Assembly: GCF_900155655.1 (NCBI RefSeq)
Contig: NZ_LT706987.1
Location: forward strand, 2,773,588-2,837,587
Direction: 5' to 3'
Length of the DNA stretch: 64,000 nt
DNA from: Prevotella ihumii
Lineage (GTDB): Bacteria; Bacteroidota; Bacteroidia; Bacteroidales; Bacteroidaceae
Shown: positions 1-7,069 of the stretch, in pieces
Layout: every line of letters begins with the position of its first letter
Position numbering within the stretch: the stretch's first letter is position 1
Notes under the pieces: model-generated
The model's database searches: none
What the model was told of the DNA's origin: nothing
What the model saw: the letters and a program-made list of their open reading frames with translations, nothing else
Program-made: the position numbers and the translations under genes

Positions 1-171
1 ATCCTTATCCTTGAGCTCAGCATCCTTATCCTTGAGCTCAGCATCCTTATCCTTGAGCTCAGCATCCTTATCCTTGAGCTCAGCATCCTTATCCTTGAGT
101 TGAGTATCCTTGTTCTTAAGCTCAGCATCCTTGTTCTTGAGTTGAGTATCCTTGTTCTTAAGCTCAGCATC
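1..171 (-). repeat. 21-bp tandem repeat encoding TnpC heptads
   Basis: Eight 21-bp units encode the heptads of the TnpC coiled coil, and the array runs off the window. The five units nearest the edge (the last one cut) are identical at the DNA level, while the units nearest the start codon alternate between DAEL and DTQL forms. This pattern fits recent expansion by slippage or unequal exchange. Confidence 0.9.
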
Positions 172-252
172 CCTTTGCTCAAGAAGTTTAACAACAGCTT
201 CCCGAGTGAGAGAATGGTAGTCAGATGTCATTGTGCAATAAGGCATATCCAT
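1..252 (-). CDS. tnpC: IS66 transposase TnpC, N-terminal part (partial)
   Basis: This is the first 84 codons of the DDE transposase of the IS66 element; the rest lies outside the window. The start at 252 (MDMPYCTMTSDYH) matches the copy at 24051. After residue 27 the protein is a run of seven-residue units, DAELKNK, DTQLKNK, then DAELKDK, with at least eight units up to the window edge. The other copy has three. The units fit an extension of the N-terminal coiled coil that precedes the catalytic part in IS66 transposases. The assignment is secure from near-identity with the other copy. Whether the full protein is intact cannot be seen. Confidence 0.9.
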   Translation of the reverse strand, partial: MDMPYCTMTSDYHSLTREAVVKLLEQRDAELKNKDTQLKNKDAELKNKDTQLKDKDAELKDKDAELKDKDAELKDKDAELKDKD

Positions 253-315
253 CACATTATCAGTTCTTTATACGATGTAAAATTACAAAAAATATCTGAC
301 ACTGGCAAGAAAATA

Positions 316-660
316 CTAAGATTTATTGTATCTTTTTCTTCGGTAGCAATTAGGATTTATACCTTCAATATAGAGTACCAATTCGTCCCAGCGAAGTTCA
401 TAAAATCCAGCTCTCGCCCGTATGATTTTAGGACTTAGGCAACCCTGTGCCATCTGTTTATGATAGACGACAAAACCACAGCGTTCCCAGTGCAGCAATT
501 TAATTCGGTTACGGGATCGATTGTAGAAAACGTAGACAACACCATCAGAAGGATTGAAGTCATTGCTGCGTACCAATTGGGACAGGCGAAGAATACCCTG
601 ACGCATGTCCACAGGAGTGCAACAAACCCGGAAAACATTTGTTTCGTTGAGTACAAACAT
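316..660 (-). CDS. tnpB: IS66 accessory protein TnpB (IS66 Orf2)
   Basis: This is the small accessory protein of IS66 elements, required with TnpC for transposition in characterised members; its biochemical role is not settled. Family signs are the N-terminal VDMRQGILRLSQLV region and the central VVYVFYNRSRNRIKLLHWERCGF segment, which is the typical TnpB core. I chose Met at 660 (MFVLNETN), giving 114 residues, the usual family length. An in-frame ATG at 702 would add 14 residues but overlaps the terminal inverted repeat. It differs from the copy at 23643-23987 at only a couple of residues (for example A/T and N/S near the C-terminus). No tnpA is seen, as is common for Bacteroidetes IS66 elements. 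Confidence 0.92.
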   Translation of the reverse strand: MFVLNETNVFRVCCTPVDMRQGILRLSQLVRSNDFNPSDGVVYVFYNRSRNRIKLLHWERCGFVVYHKQMAQGCLSPKIIRARAGFYELRWDELVLYIEGINPNCYRRKRYNKS

Positions 661-700
661 AAGTTTTTCGGGCAAAGGTAGTAAAGCAAGAATGTTACAC

Positions 701-726
701 AAAGTCGGCTAATATTGGATGCTTAC
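701..726. repeat. IS66 copy A terminal inverted repeat
   Basis: This 26-bp end matches the two ends of copy B (23577-23602 and 25697-25722) except for one base (AAAGTCGG here, AAAGGCGG there). It marks the boundary with the host sequence at 727. Confidence 0.9.
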
Positions 727-740
727 GTCGTATCAAATCT

Positions 741-1337
741 TTAGTACACTCGCACGTGATACAAGTTCCACCAAATCGTAATATCAACTCGCACAGTGGA
801 TTCTATCTTCCGAAAACACAAAACATTGGTTTTGTTAGGGGCATTGCTCATCAAGAACCCCATTCTACGCAAGTCGTCAGCTATTCGGCGATAATACTGC
901 TTATCCCAAAATACAATTTCGGTTTCACCTTTATCAACGTCTATTATTGCCAAACTTGCAAAGTCGTTTTTGCGAAACAACTCATAAAGTGGTTGCGACG
1001 CTGCATTGTATTCCTCGTTAGGGTGAACGTGCCAAGCCCAAATATGGCGTGGGTCATCGTCCGAGATAAACTTTGCCGCACGAATACGACGCAGTCCATA
1101 ACGTTTGAAAGGGGCTATGGCTGTGGTACGTCTCGACTTCTGCAACTGATATTGCAAAATATCTGCCGTAGGAATATGGGCGTAGTTTGCTATTTGAGCG
1201 TGAGAAAAAAGAGGAAAGAGAAGTAGAAGCTCCCTTAAAAGTCTCCCCAAGCCCTTCCATTGAAAGAACGACCTCCCCCAGCCCCTCCGTTGGAAGGGGA
1301 GCATATATTTGCTAAAGATTTGCTGAAAAATGTTCAA
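741..1337 (-). CDS. Secreted protein of unknown function, uncertain start
   Basis: I do not recognise the family. The open frame gives 198 residues. The part from about residue 34 looks real: a hydrophobic LLLLFPLFSHAQ stretch resembles a signal peptide with a cleavage site after HAQ, followed by about 150 residues rich in Trp, Tyr and charged residues (WAWHVHPNEEYN, IVFWDKQYYRRIADDL). The first ~33 residues are encoded by a C-rich repeat (1276-1293) that recurs inverted at 1837-1854, and no ATG lies between that repeat and the signal-like stretch. The original start has therefore probably been replaced, or a TTG is used. The stop codon lies 14 bp from the IS66 boundary. The last two codons, the stop and the next 14 bp recur at 25723. 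Confidence 0.5.
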   Translation of the reverse strand: MNIFQQIFSKYMLPFQRRGWGRSFFQWKGLGRLLRELLLLFPLFSHAQIANYAHIPTADILQYQLQKSRRTTAIAPFKRYGLRRIRAAKFISDDDPRHIWAWHVHPNEEYNAASQPLYELFRKNDFASLAIIDVDKGETEIVFWDKQYYRRIADDLRRMGFLMSNAPNKTNVLCFRKIESTVRVDITIWWNLYHVRVY

Positions 1338-1385
1338 AATGAGTTGTTTGTAATTTTAAGTTATTGTGGGCGAGGGGCGTGTAGG

Positions 1386-1468
1386 GGCTCGATTTATCGA
1401 GTTCCGCTTAACAACTTGTGCTGAGCGGAACTCGACACGTGCTGATGAGCTTGCGAATAAATCGAGCC
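1386..1468. repeat. Nested double inverted repeat
   Basis: An inner perfect 11-bp stem (CGAGTTCCGCT at 1398-1408, complement at 1424-1434, 15-base loop) is enclosed by an outer perfect 12-bp pair (GGCTCGATTTAT at 1386-1397, complement at 1457-1468). The outer arms are AT-richer. It could be a structured terminator or a mobile palindromic unit. No T-run follows, so a simple terminator is less likely. Confidence 0.7.
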
Positions 1469-1565
1469 ACTACGCTACCCCCACAAGCATTTGGAAATAA
1501 TTCCCTTTAACGTCTCTAACTTCTTGATAAAAGGAACGAAGTTTAAGTTAATTGAGATGTATATA

Positions 1566-1823
1566 GGCTGGTTCTATAAATTACCACCGCATATAGTCAT
1601 TAATTTTTTATGAAATACGTTTTGTTATCTTTTGGCTTCTTTTTATATAAAACAGGCTGCGCCTCAACCATTCAAACAAGTTTGATTGCATTCGACTTGC
1701 TCCGTTTTTGGTTCAAAATGTAAGTTCGTTCAGTCGTGTAGCTCGCTACACTCCTTCACGCTCTTGCATTTTGACCTCAAAAATAAGCTCAAAATCTAAC
1801 AAAGCTAATTTATAGAACCAGCC
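1566..1823. mobile_element. MITE-like element, copy 1 (258 bp)
   Basis: The ends are perfect 18-bp inverted repeats (GGCTGGTTCTATAAATTA) and TATA flanks both sides, consistent with a 4-bp target duplication. It carries no open frame that could be a transposase. Two shorter relatives lie at 35969-36161 and 59839-59968. This is the longest copy and includes an internal segment missing from both others. Confidence 0.85.
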
Positions 1824-1866
1824 TATAAGGAGTAGCCCAACGGAGGGGTTGGGGAAGGCTTTTTAT

Positions 1867-3816
1867 TTACTCCAACCCCCAATCTACCGACACCGCATCA
1901 GACGGCATACGCCAATCGCCACGTGGTGAAAGGCTTACTGTACCCACCTTAGGACCATCGGGCAAACACGAACGCTTGAACTGCTGATTGAAGAAACGAC
2001 GAGTAAAGGTGTTAAGCCAATGCTTGATAACCTCTTCCGAATACTTATCTTCAAAGGCATATTGGGCAAGATAGAGTATCTTTGCAGGTGAAAAACCGTG
2101 ACGGAGGAAATAATATAGGAAGAAGTCGTGCAGCTCGTAAGGACCTACAAGGTCTTCGGTCTTTTGCTGTATTTCGCCCTCGGCAGTAGCAGGAGTAAGT
2201 TCTGGAGATATAGGTGTGTTGAGTACATCTAAGAGGCAACGACTTTCTTCAGCGTTATCTGTCGTTTCTGCCACGTAACGCACAAGATGCTTGATAAGCG
2301 TTTTGGGAACACCTGCATTCACGCCATACATACTCATGTGGTCGCCATTGTAAGTACACCAGCCAAGTGCCAATTCGCTAAGGTCACCCGTCCCAAGCAC
2401 CATTCCACCATATTTATTACTCAAGTCCATCAGAATTTGCGTGCGTTCACGAGCCTGTGCGTTTTCGTAAGTTACATCGTGGCTGCCAATGCTGTGCTCT
2501 ATATCCTTTAGGTGCTGTGTAACCGAAGCTGCAATATTGATTTCCATAGTGTTGATACCCAACTCTCGCATCAAACTAAGTGCATTGTTATAAGTGCGGT
2601 CGGTAGTACCAAAGCCAGGCATCGTTACACCAAGAATACCTTTGCGGTCTAACTTCAGTTTATCGAAAGTCTTGACACAAACAAGGAGTGCTAAGGTTGA
2701 ATCGAGTCCGCCACTCACACCTATTACCACAGTTTTGCAATGGGTGTGCATCAAACGCTTAGCCAATCCACACACTTGAATATTGAATATCTCTTCGCAA
2801 CGTTCAGCACGGCGAGTGTTGTCTGCCGGGAAGAAGGGGTGCGGATTAATCTTTCGGGTAAGGGTAAATGCCGTTTCAGGGTTGTTTAATGGCTGACACT
2901 TAATGATTTGTCGTGCTACAAGTTTCCCCGTAGTGGCATCGGTAGACATCTCCTTTTGCGCGATGGTAAAGGTAGTATTGGTGCGGCGTTCGGTGCGAAG
3001 TCGTTCCACATCCACTTCCGATACGATGAGTTGGTCGTCAAGGCTAAAGCGTTCAGCCTCAGCAATTAATGTTCCATTTTCGTAAACAAAGGCATTGCCA
3101 CCATAAACCACATCTTGAGTACTCTCACCAAAGCCACAACTGCTGTACACGTATGCCGAAATGGTGCGTGCACTCTGTTGTGAAAGCAGTTGTTTAAGAT
3201 AATTGTGCTTACCTATAAGTTCGTCGGTGGCAGAGAGATTGAAGATGATTTCAGCCCCCGAAAGTGCAAGTACATTGCTTGTAGGCGTGGGCGACCATAC
3301 ATCTTCGCATATCTCGATACCAAACTTAACTCCCTCTGCGGTCTGGAAAATCTGTGGCTCTGAAGTTACTTTAATGTGTTGTCCTGCAAAGTAAATCTCG
3401 GTAGGACTGAGGTCGCGAGCCGATGCGAACCATCGTTTTTCGTAAAACTCGCCATAGTTAGGGAGATAAGTTTTAGGCACGATGCCAAGAATTTTGCCTT
3501 GCTGAATAACAACCGCACAATTGAGCAAGAGTGACCCTGCACAGATTGGCGCACCCACTATGGCAATGATGTCCAACTGTCTTGTTAAGTCCATCAACAT
3601 TAGTATGCTATGTTCAGCGTGGTCTAAAAGCACCTGTTGACGGAAGAGGTCTTGACAGGTGTAGCCCGTGATGCAGAGCTCGGGAAAGGTTATGATTTCT
3701 ACTCCTTGCCCTTCAGCCACTACTATTTGCTTGGTAATGGCATCAAGGTTAAACTTCGTGTCTGCTACCTTTACGGCTGGGATTGCCGAAGCTACTTTTA
3801 CGAATCCGTATTTCAT
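1867..3816 (-). CDS. nadE: Glutamine-dependent NAD+ synthetase
   Basis: This cytoplasmic enzyme makes NAD+ from deamido-NAD+ (nicotinate adenine dinucleotide), ATP and glutamine, the last step of NAD synthesis. The 649 residues have the two-domain layout of the glutamine-dependent form. The N-terminal nitrilase-type amidase covers about residues 1-290, with the Glu of FPELCITGY, the Lys of VPKTYLPNYGE and the nucleophile Cys of GIEICEDVW. The C-terminal synthetase has the ATP pyrophosphatase loop GVSGGLDST near residue 370. It is the last gene of a minus-strand run and lies 13 bp downstream of the Smr-domain gene, so it is probably co-transcribed. Length and motifs are normal. Confidence 0.97.
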   Translation of the reverse strand: MKYGFVKVASAIPAVKVADTKFNLDAITKQIVVAEGQGVEIITFPELCITGYTCQDLFRQQVLLDHAEHSILMLMDLTRQLDIIAIVGAPICAGSLLLNCAVVIQQGKILGIVPKTYLPNYGEFYEKRWFASARDLSPTEIYFAGQHIKVTSEPQIFQTAEGVKFGIEICEDVWSPTPTSNVLALSGAEIIFNLSATDELIGKHNYLKQLLSQQSARTISAYVYSSCGFGESTQDVVYGGNAFVYENGTLIAEAERFSLDDQLIVSEVDVERLRTERRTNTTFTIAQKEMSTDATTGKLVARQIIKCQPLNNPETAFTLTRKINPHPFFPADNTRRAERCEEIFNIQVCGLAKRLMHTHCKTVVIGVSGGLDSTLALLVCVKTFDKLKLDRKGILGVTMPGFGTTDRTYNNALSLMRELGINTMEINIAASVTQHLKDIEHSIGSHDVTYENAQARERTQILMDLSNKYGGMVLGTGDLSELALGWCTYNGDHMSMYGVNAGVPKTLIKHLVRYVAETTDNAEESRCLLDVLNTPISPELTPATAEGEIQQKTEDLVGPYELHDFFLYYFLRHGFSPAKILYLAQYAFEDKYSEEVIKHWLNTFTRRFFNQQFKRSCLPDGPKVGTVSLSPRGDWRMPSDAVSVDWGLE

Positions 3817-3829
3817 CTTTGTTCTGTTT

Positions 3830-5020
3830 TTAGTTTGTAATCGTTACTTGAGTAGCACCATAGCCATATTCTTGGAAAGATGCGTCTTGATATTGATATT
3901 TCTTGTAACGATAGTTGAGTTCACGGAGGAGTGAGCGGCGCAAAGTGCCTTCGCCCTTGCCGTGAATGAAGATTATTTTTTGTCCTACCTTGGCTTTGTA
4001 TTGCTCTAAGGTTGAACGGAATACATTCATTTGGTATTCTAAGATGTCGCCTGCGCTCATTCCCGCTGTGGTTTCAAGAAGTTCGTCAGCGTGAAGGTCT
4101 ACAATGATTTTGTCGTTGCGAAGTATCTGCTTGGTGCGATGGCTCTTGCTTTGATTGTCCTCATAGCGATGTTCCAACGATTTGCGAGCAGGTGCTGTTG
4201 TTTCTTTAACCTCCTTGGTTTTGCTCGTTTGTAGCTTTTTAGGCAAATCGAGTTTCACTTCTATTTCCTCTTGCTCCACTTTGTCTTTCTCTGTGATAGG
4301 ATACAACAAGGCTGGCGACTCGAAGAAGTCGTTCTCACGGAAGGTGTTGAGCTTGTAAAACTTGGTTGCATCTATCCGTATCTTGACATCTAAGGCAGGT
4401 TTAAGCTCAAATGGCTTATCCAATTTGTAGCCAAAGAGTTGGATAGCTGCATCTTGAAGGTTGTTGAGGTCAGTGTAAGCAAATTCCTCAATGTAGAGTT
4501 TGGTATTTGGCTCTATCTCTCCTACCGACTTACAGCTCCACTTGTCGCCTCCTTCTTTCACCATATATATATAATGGATGTAGAAATTGGAGTCGTTCAC
4601 CATATATGATGAGAACTTTGTATTTGCCAATTCACGGATCGAATTAGGCACAAAGGCAAGGTAAGCAGCGAGTTTATCGCCTCCCTCACGCTCTTTGACA
4701 GGGGCAACAAAGTTGTCGGAAGGGTCGTAATCTATTTCTTCCAAGGCGTCCCAATCGGCATCAGTAGAGCCACCGTGGTCAGCTAAACGTGCTTTGATTG
4801 ACTTTACTTCGCCTTCTTCTACCTCTTTTTGCTGTTGTTCAAGTTTTTTTATCTTGGCAGTGGTCATATCTTCATTGCCCACAAGCACCACTTCGGAGAT
4901 GGGGGTTGGTATTTCAAAACCGTCTTCATCTTCTACCAAAACTATATTCTTACCTTGGAAGCCTGAGATTTTACCACCTCCAACTTCGCTTAAGAAACGT
5001 ACTTTATCTCCTATTTTCAT
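3830..5020 (-). CDS. DUF2027/Smr domain protein
   Basis: This 396-residue protein has an N-terminal small beta domain (MKIGDKVRFLSEVGGGKISGF, resembling DUF2027), a charged linker, a central beta-rich region and a C-terminal Smr domain. The Smr domain shows the VDLHAD motif near residue 310 and HGKGEGTLR near residue 357, the two signatures of the family; Smr domains nick or bind branched nucleic acids. In this form (stand-alone, not fused to MutS2) the substrate is unknown. MutS2 at 56367-59015 carries a second Smr domain. The gene sits between queA (18-bp gap) and nadE (13-bp gap), consistent with one transcript. The start at 5020 is the first Met and fits the conserved N-terminus. Confidence 0.85.
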   Translation of the reverse strand: MKIGDKVRFLSEVGGGKISGFQGKNIVLVEDEDGFEIPTPISEVVLVGNEDMTTAKIKKLEQQQKEVEEGEVKSIKARLADHGGSTDADWDALEEIDYDPSDNFVAPVKEREGGDKLAAYLAFVPNSIRELANTKFSSYMVNDSNFYIHYIYMVKEGGDKWSCKSVGEIEPNTKLYIEEFAYTDLNNLQDAAIQLFGYKLDKPFELKPALDVKIRIDATKFYKLNTFRENDFFESPALLYPITEKDKVEQEEIEVKLDLPKKLQTSKTKEVKETTAPARKSLEHRYEDNQSKSHRTKQILRNDKIIVDLHADELLETTAGMSAGDILEYQMNVFRSTLEQYKAKVGQKIIFIHGKGEGTLRRSLLRELNYRYKKYQYQDASFQEYGYGATQVTITN

Positions 5021-5038
5021 TGTCTTTACATTTAAAAA

Positions 5039-6310
5039 TTAGGGTATCAGCAGGCTGCTGTCGCCATAGCTGAGAAATCTGAAATCGTGGCTAAGGGCAT
5101 AATCGTATACCTTATGCCAGTCGCCATTGAGGAATGCACTCACGAGGAGTAAGAGTGTAGACTGTGGTTGATGGAAGTTTGTAACCAACATCTTCACAAT
5201 CTTGTACTTAAACCCTGGTGCAATGATAATTTGTGTGCTGGAATGAAGGGCTTTTAAACCATCTTTTTCAAGATAGTTTAGTAGGTTTTGGATTGCCATT
5301 TCAGGCTTTATTATCTCTCCATTTACAATTACAAGTCCTTCATCGTTGTGTTCGTATTCGTATGGGTCCCATTGGTTTACGTGCAATTCGTCTTCCGTAG
5401 CATTGGGGTGGATAGCCAATTTAACGCCCATATAGTAAAGGCTTTCAAGCGTGCGCACACTGGTAGTACCCACAGCAATGGCTGTACAATTGTGTTTCAA
5501 TAAGTTTTCAAGCGTATGACGCTGCACCACAACATACTCGGTGTGCATATTGTGTCCCTCTATCTCCTCGCTCTTAACAGGCTTGAACGTACCTGCACCC
5601 ACGTGGAGGGTAAGTTCGTCACGCACAATGCCCGCTTCGTCAAGCGATTGCAACACCTTATCAGTAAAATGGAGTCCAGCTGTTGGAGCTGCTACCGAAC
5701 CTTTTACCTTAGAATAAACGGTCTGATAAGTGGTTTTGTCGCTTTCTTCGGTGTTTCGGTTCAAATAAGGAGGGATAGGAAGTTCGCCCACAGCTTCCAA
5801 AATTTCAGCAAACGACACCTTCTCATTGTTCCAAGAGAAGTCTACCCAATGGTTTGTGCCGCCCACAGCTGCTTCTACTTTCGTGCGGTCTACACGTGCA
5901 GTAAGTGTGAGTTGCTTACCATTGATTTCAAAGTCGCGCTTTAGTTCTCCTTCTTTCCACTTTTTAAGGTTGCCTATCATACACAGCCACGAGCATTGCG
6001 CATTGGTTTGGAACATCAATTCGTAGTCGGTAGGAGCAGCAGGTTCCATCAAGAAGATTTCTATAAGTGCACCTGTTTCCTTGCGAAAGTGCATTCGTGC
6101 CTGTATCACCTTGGTATTGTTGAACACCATCAACGCATCCTTAGGCAGATAAGTTGGAAGATTGTAGAACACATCTTCACTCACTTCGCCTTGTTTGTAC
6201 AACAATAGCTTGCTCTCATCACGCTTTGCAATAGGGAATTTAGCAATGCGTTCATCGGGCAAAGGATAGTTATAATCCGATATTTTTATATGTTTTGTTT
6301 CTATTGACAT
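5039..6310 (-). CDS. queA: S-adenosylmethionine:tRNA ribosyltransferase-isomerase QueA
   Basis: QueA transfers and isomerises the ribosyl part of S-adenosylmethionine onto preQ1-modified tRNA to give epoxyqueuosine, the penultimate step of queuosine formation. Family segments are visible: the N-terminal YPLPDERIAKFPIAKRDESKLL, the central VAAPTAGLHFT, LHVGAGTFKPV, AVGTTSVRTLE, and the C-terminal LVTNFHQPQSTLLLLVSAF. I chose Met 6310 (MSIETKHIKISDYNY) rather than an upstream Met at 6364, because the longer form would overlap the PAP2 gene and its added residues are not family-like. The protein is then about 423 residues. No other queuosine gene is in the window. Confidence 0.96.
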   Translation of the reverse strand: MSIETKHIKISDYNYPLPDERIAKFPIAKRDESKLLLYKQGEVSEDVFYNLPTYLPKDALMVFNNTKVIQARMHFRKETGALIEIFLMEPAAPTDYELMFQTNAQCSWLCMIGNLKKWKEGELKRDFEINGKQLTLTARVDRTKVEAAVGGTNHWVDFSWNNEKVSFAEILEAVGELPIPPYLNRNTEESDKTTYQTVYSKVKGSVAAPTAGLHFTDKVLQSLDEAGIVRDELTLHVGAGTFKPVKSEEIEGHNMHTEYVVVQRHTLENLLKHNCTAIAVGTTSVRTLESLYYMGVKLAIHPNATEDELHVNQWDPYEYEHNDEGLVIVNGEIIKPEMAIQNLLNYLEKDGLKALHSSTQIIIAPGFKYKIVKMLVTNFHQPQSTLLLLVSAFLNGDWHKVYDYALSHDFRFLSYGDSSLLIP

Positions 6311-6327
6311 CGTTTTGTTTTCTTTGT

Positions 6328-7029
6328 TTATATACCTGCCATTAGCGTTCCACGGAACACACAATACAAACAGGTGAGTATGAATACCGTTACCACTACA
6401 TCTATATCGGACAAACTATAGCCCGTAGAAGAATATTGTGTGGAAACGTATGATATTTTGGGAGTCATCTTTCGATAAATAACCATAAATCCAATGTAAA
6501 TGAGCACTGCAATTAAACTTCCGACAAGCATACCCACAGCAACATCGAAAGGATAATGTACACCGAGATAAAGACGAGTCCAAGCCGTAAGCGAAGCCCA
6601 AAGGAAGAGCAAAGAAGTAAGCAATTTGCTGCGAACTAACAGGCTAAAGAACACTGCAACACAGAAACTATTGCAGGCGTGAGCTGAGAAAAAGCTGTAT
6701 CCTTCTGCCGTATATCCATCTACTAAACTGACAAGATGAGCAAGAGAAGGTTCAACCGACGGACGCAAACGAGCTATGGTAGGTTTGATAAAGCCACCAT
6801 TAAGACCATTGGAAGCCAACATACACAAACCTACTGCGCTGATAATAAGCAAGATTTGACTCCACTTTTCGTTGTTCTTAATCACCAAATACAGCAGGGA
6901 TATATACAGCGGAATCCACGTAACACCCGATGTAAACACCAGCACTACGTGGTCTAAGAACATATTCTCACTCCCATTCAAGGTGAGGAGAAGTGCTTTA
7001 TCAAATTCTAAAAGGTCGTTCAGACTCAT
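6328..7029 (-). CDS. PAP2-family membrane phosphatase
   Basis: This 233-residue membrane protein has about six hydrophobic segments and all three phosphatase signatures of the PAP2 family: KPTIARLRP, FSAHACNSF (in place of the usual PSGH) and TRLYLGVHYPFDV with the catalytic His. Members dephosphorylate lipid phosphates such as undecaprenyl pyrophosphate or phosphatidate at the membrane; which substrate applies here cannot be read from sequence. The gene lies 40 bp downstream of batD-batE and 17 bp upstream of queA, so it may form the tail of the Bat transcript. Confidence 0.9.
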   Translation of the reverse strand: MSLNDLLEFDKALLLTLNGSENMFLDHVVLVFTSGVTWIPLYISLLYLVIKNNEKWSQILLIISAVGLCMLASNGLNGGFIKPTIARLRPSVEPSLAHLVSLVDGYTAEGYSFFSAHACNSFCVAVFFSLLVRSKLLTSLLFLWASLTAWTRLYLGVHYPFDVAVGMLVGSLIAVLIYIGFMVIYRKMTPKISYVSTQYSSTGYSLSDIDVVVTVFILTCLYCVFRGTLMAGI

Positions 7030-7069
7030 TCAGTTCCTTTCATGTCTTTATATCTTTGTTCAAATTTCA

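Larger units (their letters stand above)
1..726 (-). mobile_element. IS66-family element, copy A (truncated by window edge)
   Basis: This is the tnpB-side end of an IS66 element read on the minus strand, with tnpB and the N-terminus of tnpC. Its terminal inverted repeat lies at 701-726 and differs at one base from the ends of the complete copy at 23577-25722. The two copies are nearly identical through tnpB but differ in the length of a heptad repeat in TnpC. The outer end lies beyond base 1, so the target duplication cannot be checked here. Confidence 0.93.
1338..1866. other. Gene-free spacer with repeats
   Basis: No coding region is supported here. The spacer holds a nested inverted repeat (1386-1468), a MITE copy (1566-1823), and the second arm of a C-rich inverted repeat (1276-1293 with 1837-1854). 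The nadE stop codon follows directly. Confidence 0.7.

Noticed and set aside
1-171. CRISPR-like array of 21-bp units at the left edge
   Set aside because: There are no spacers between units, and the repeats translate as TnpC heptads in frame.
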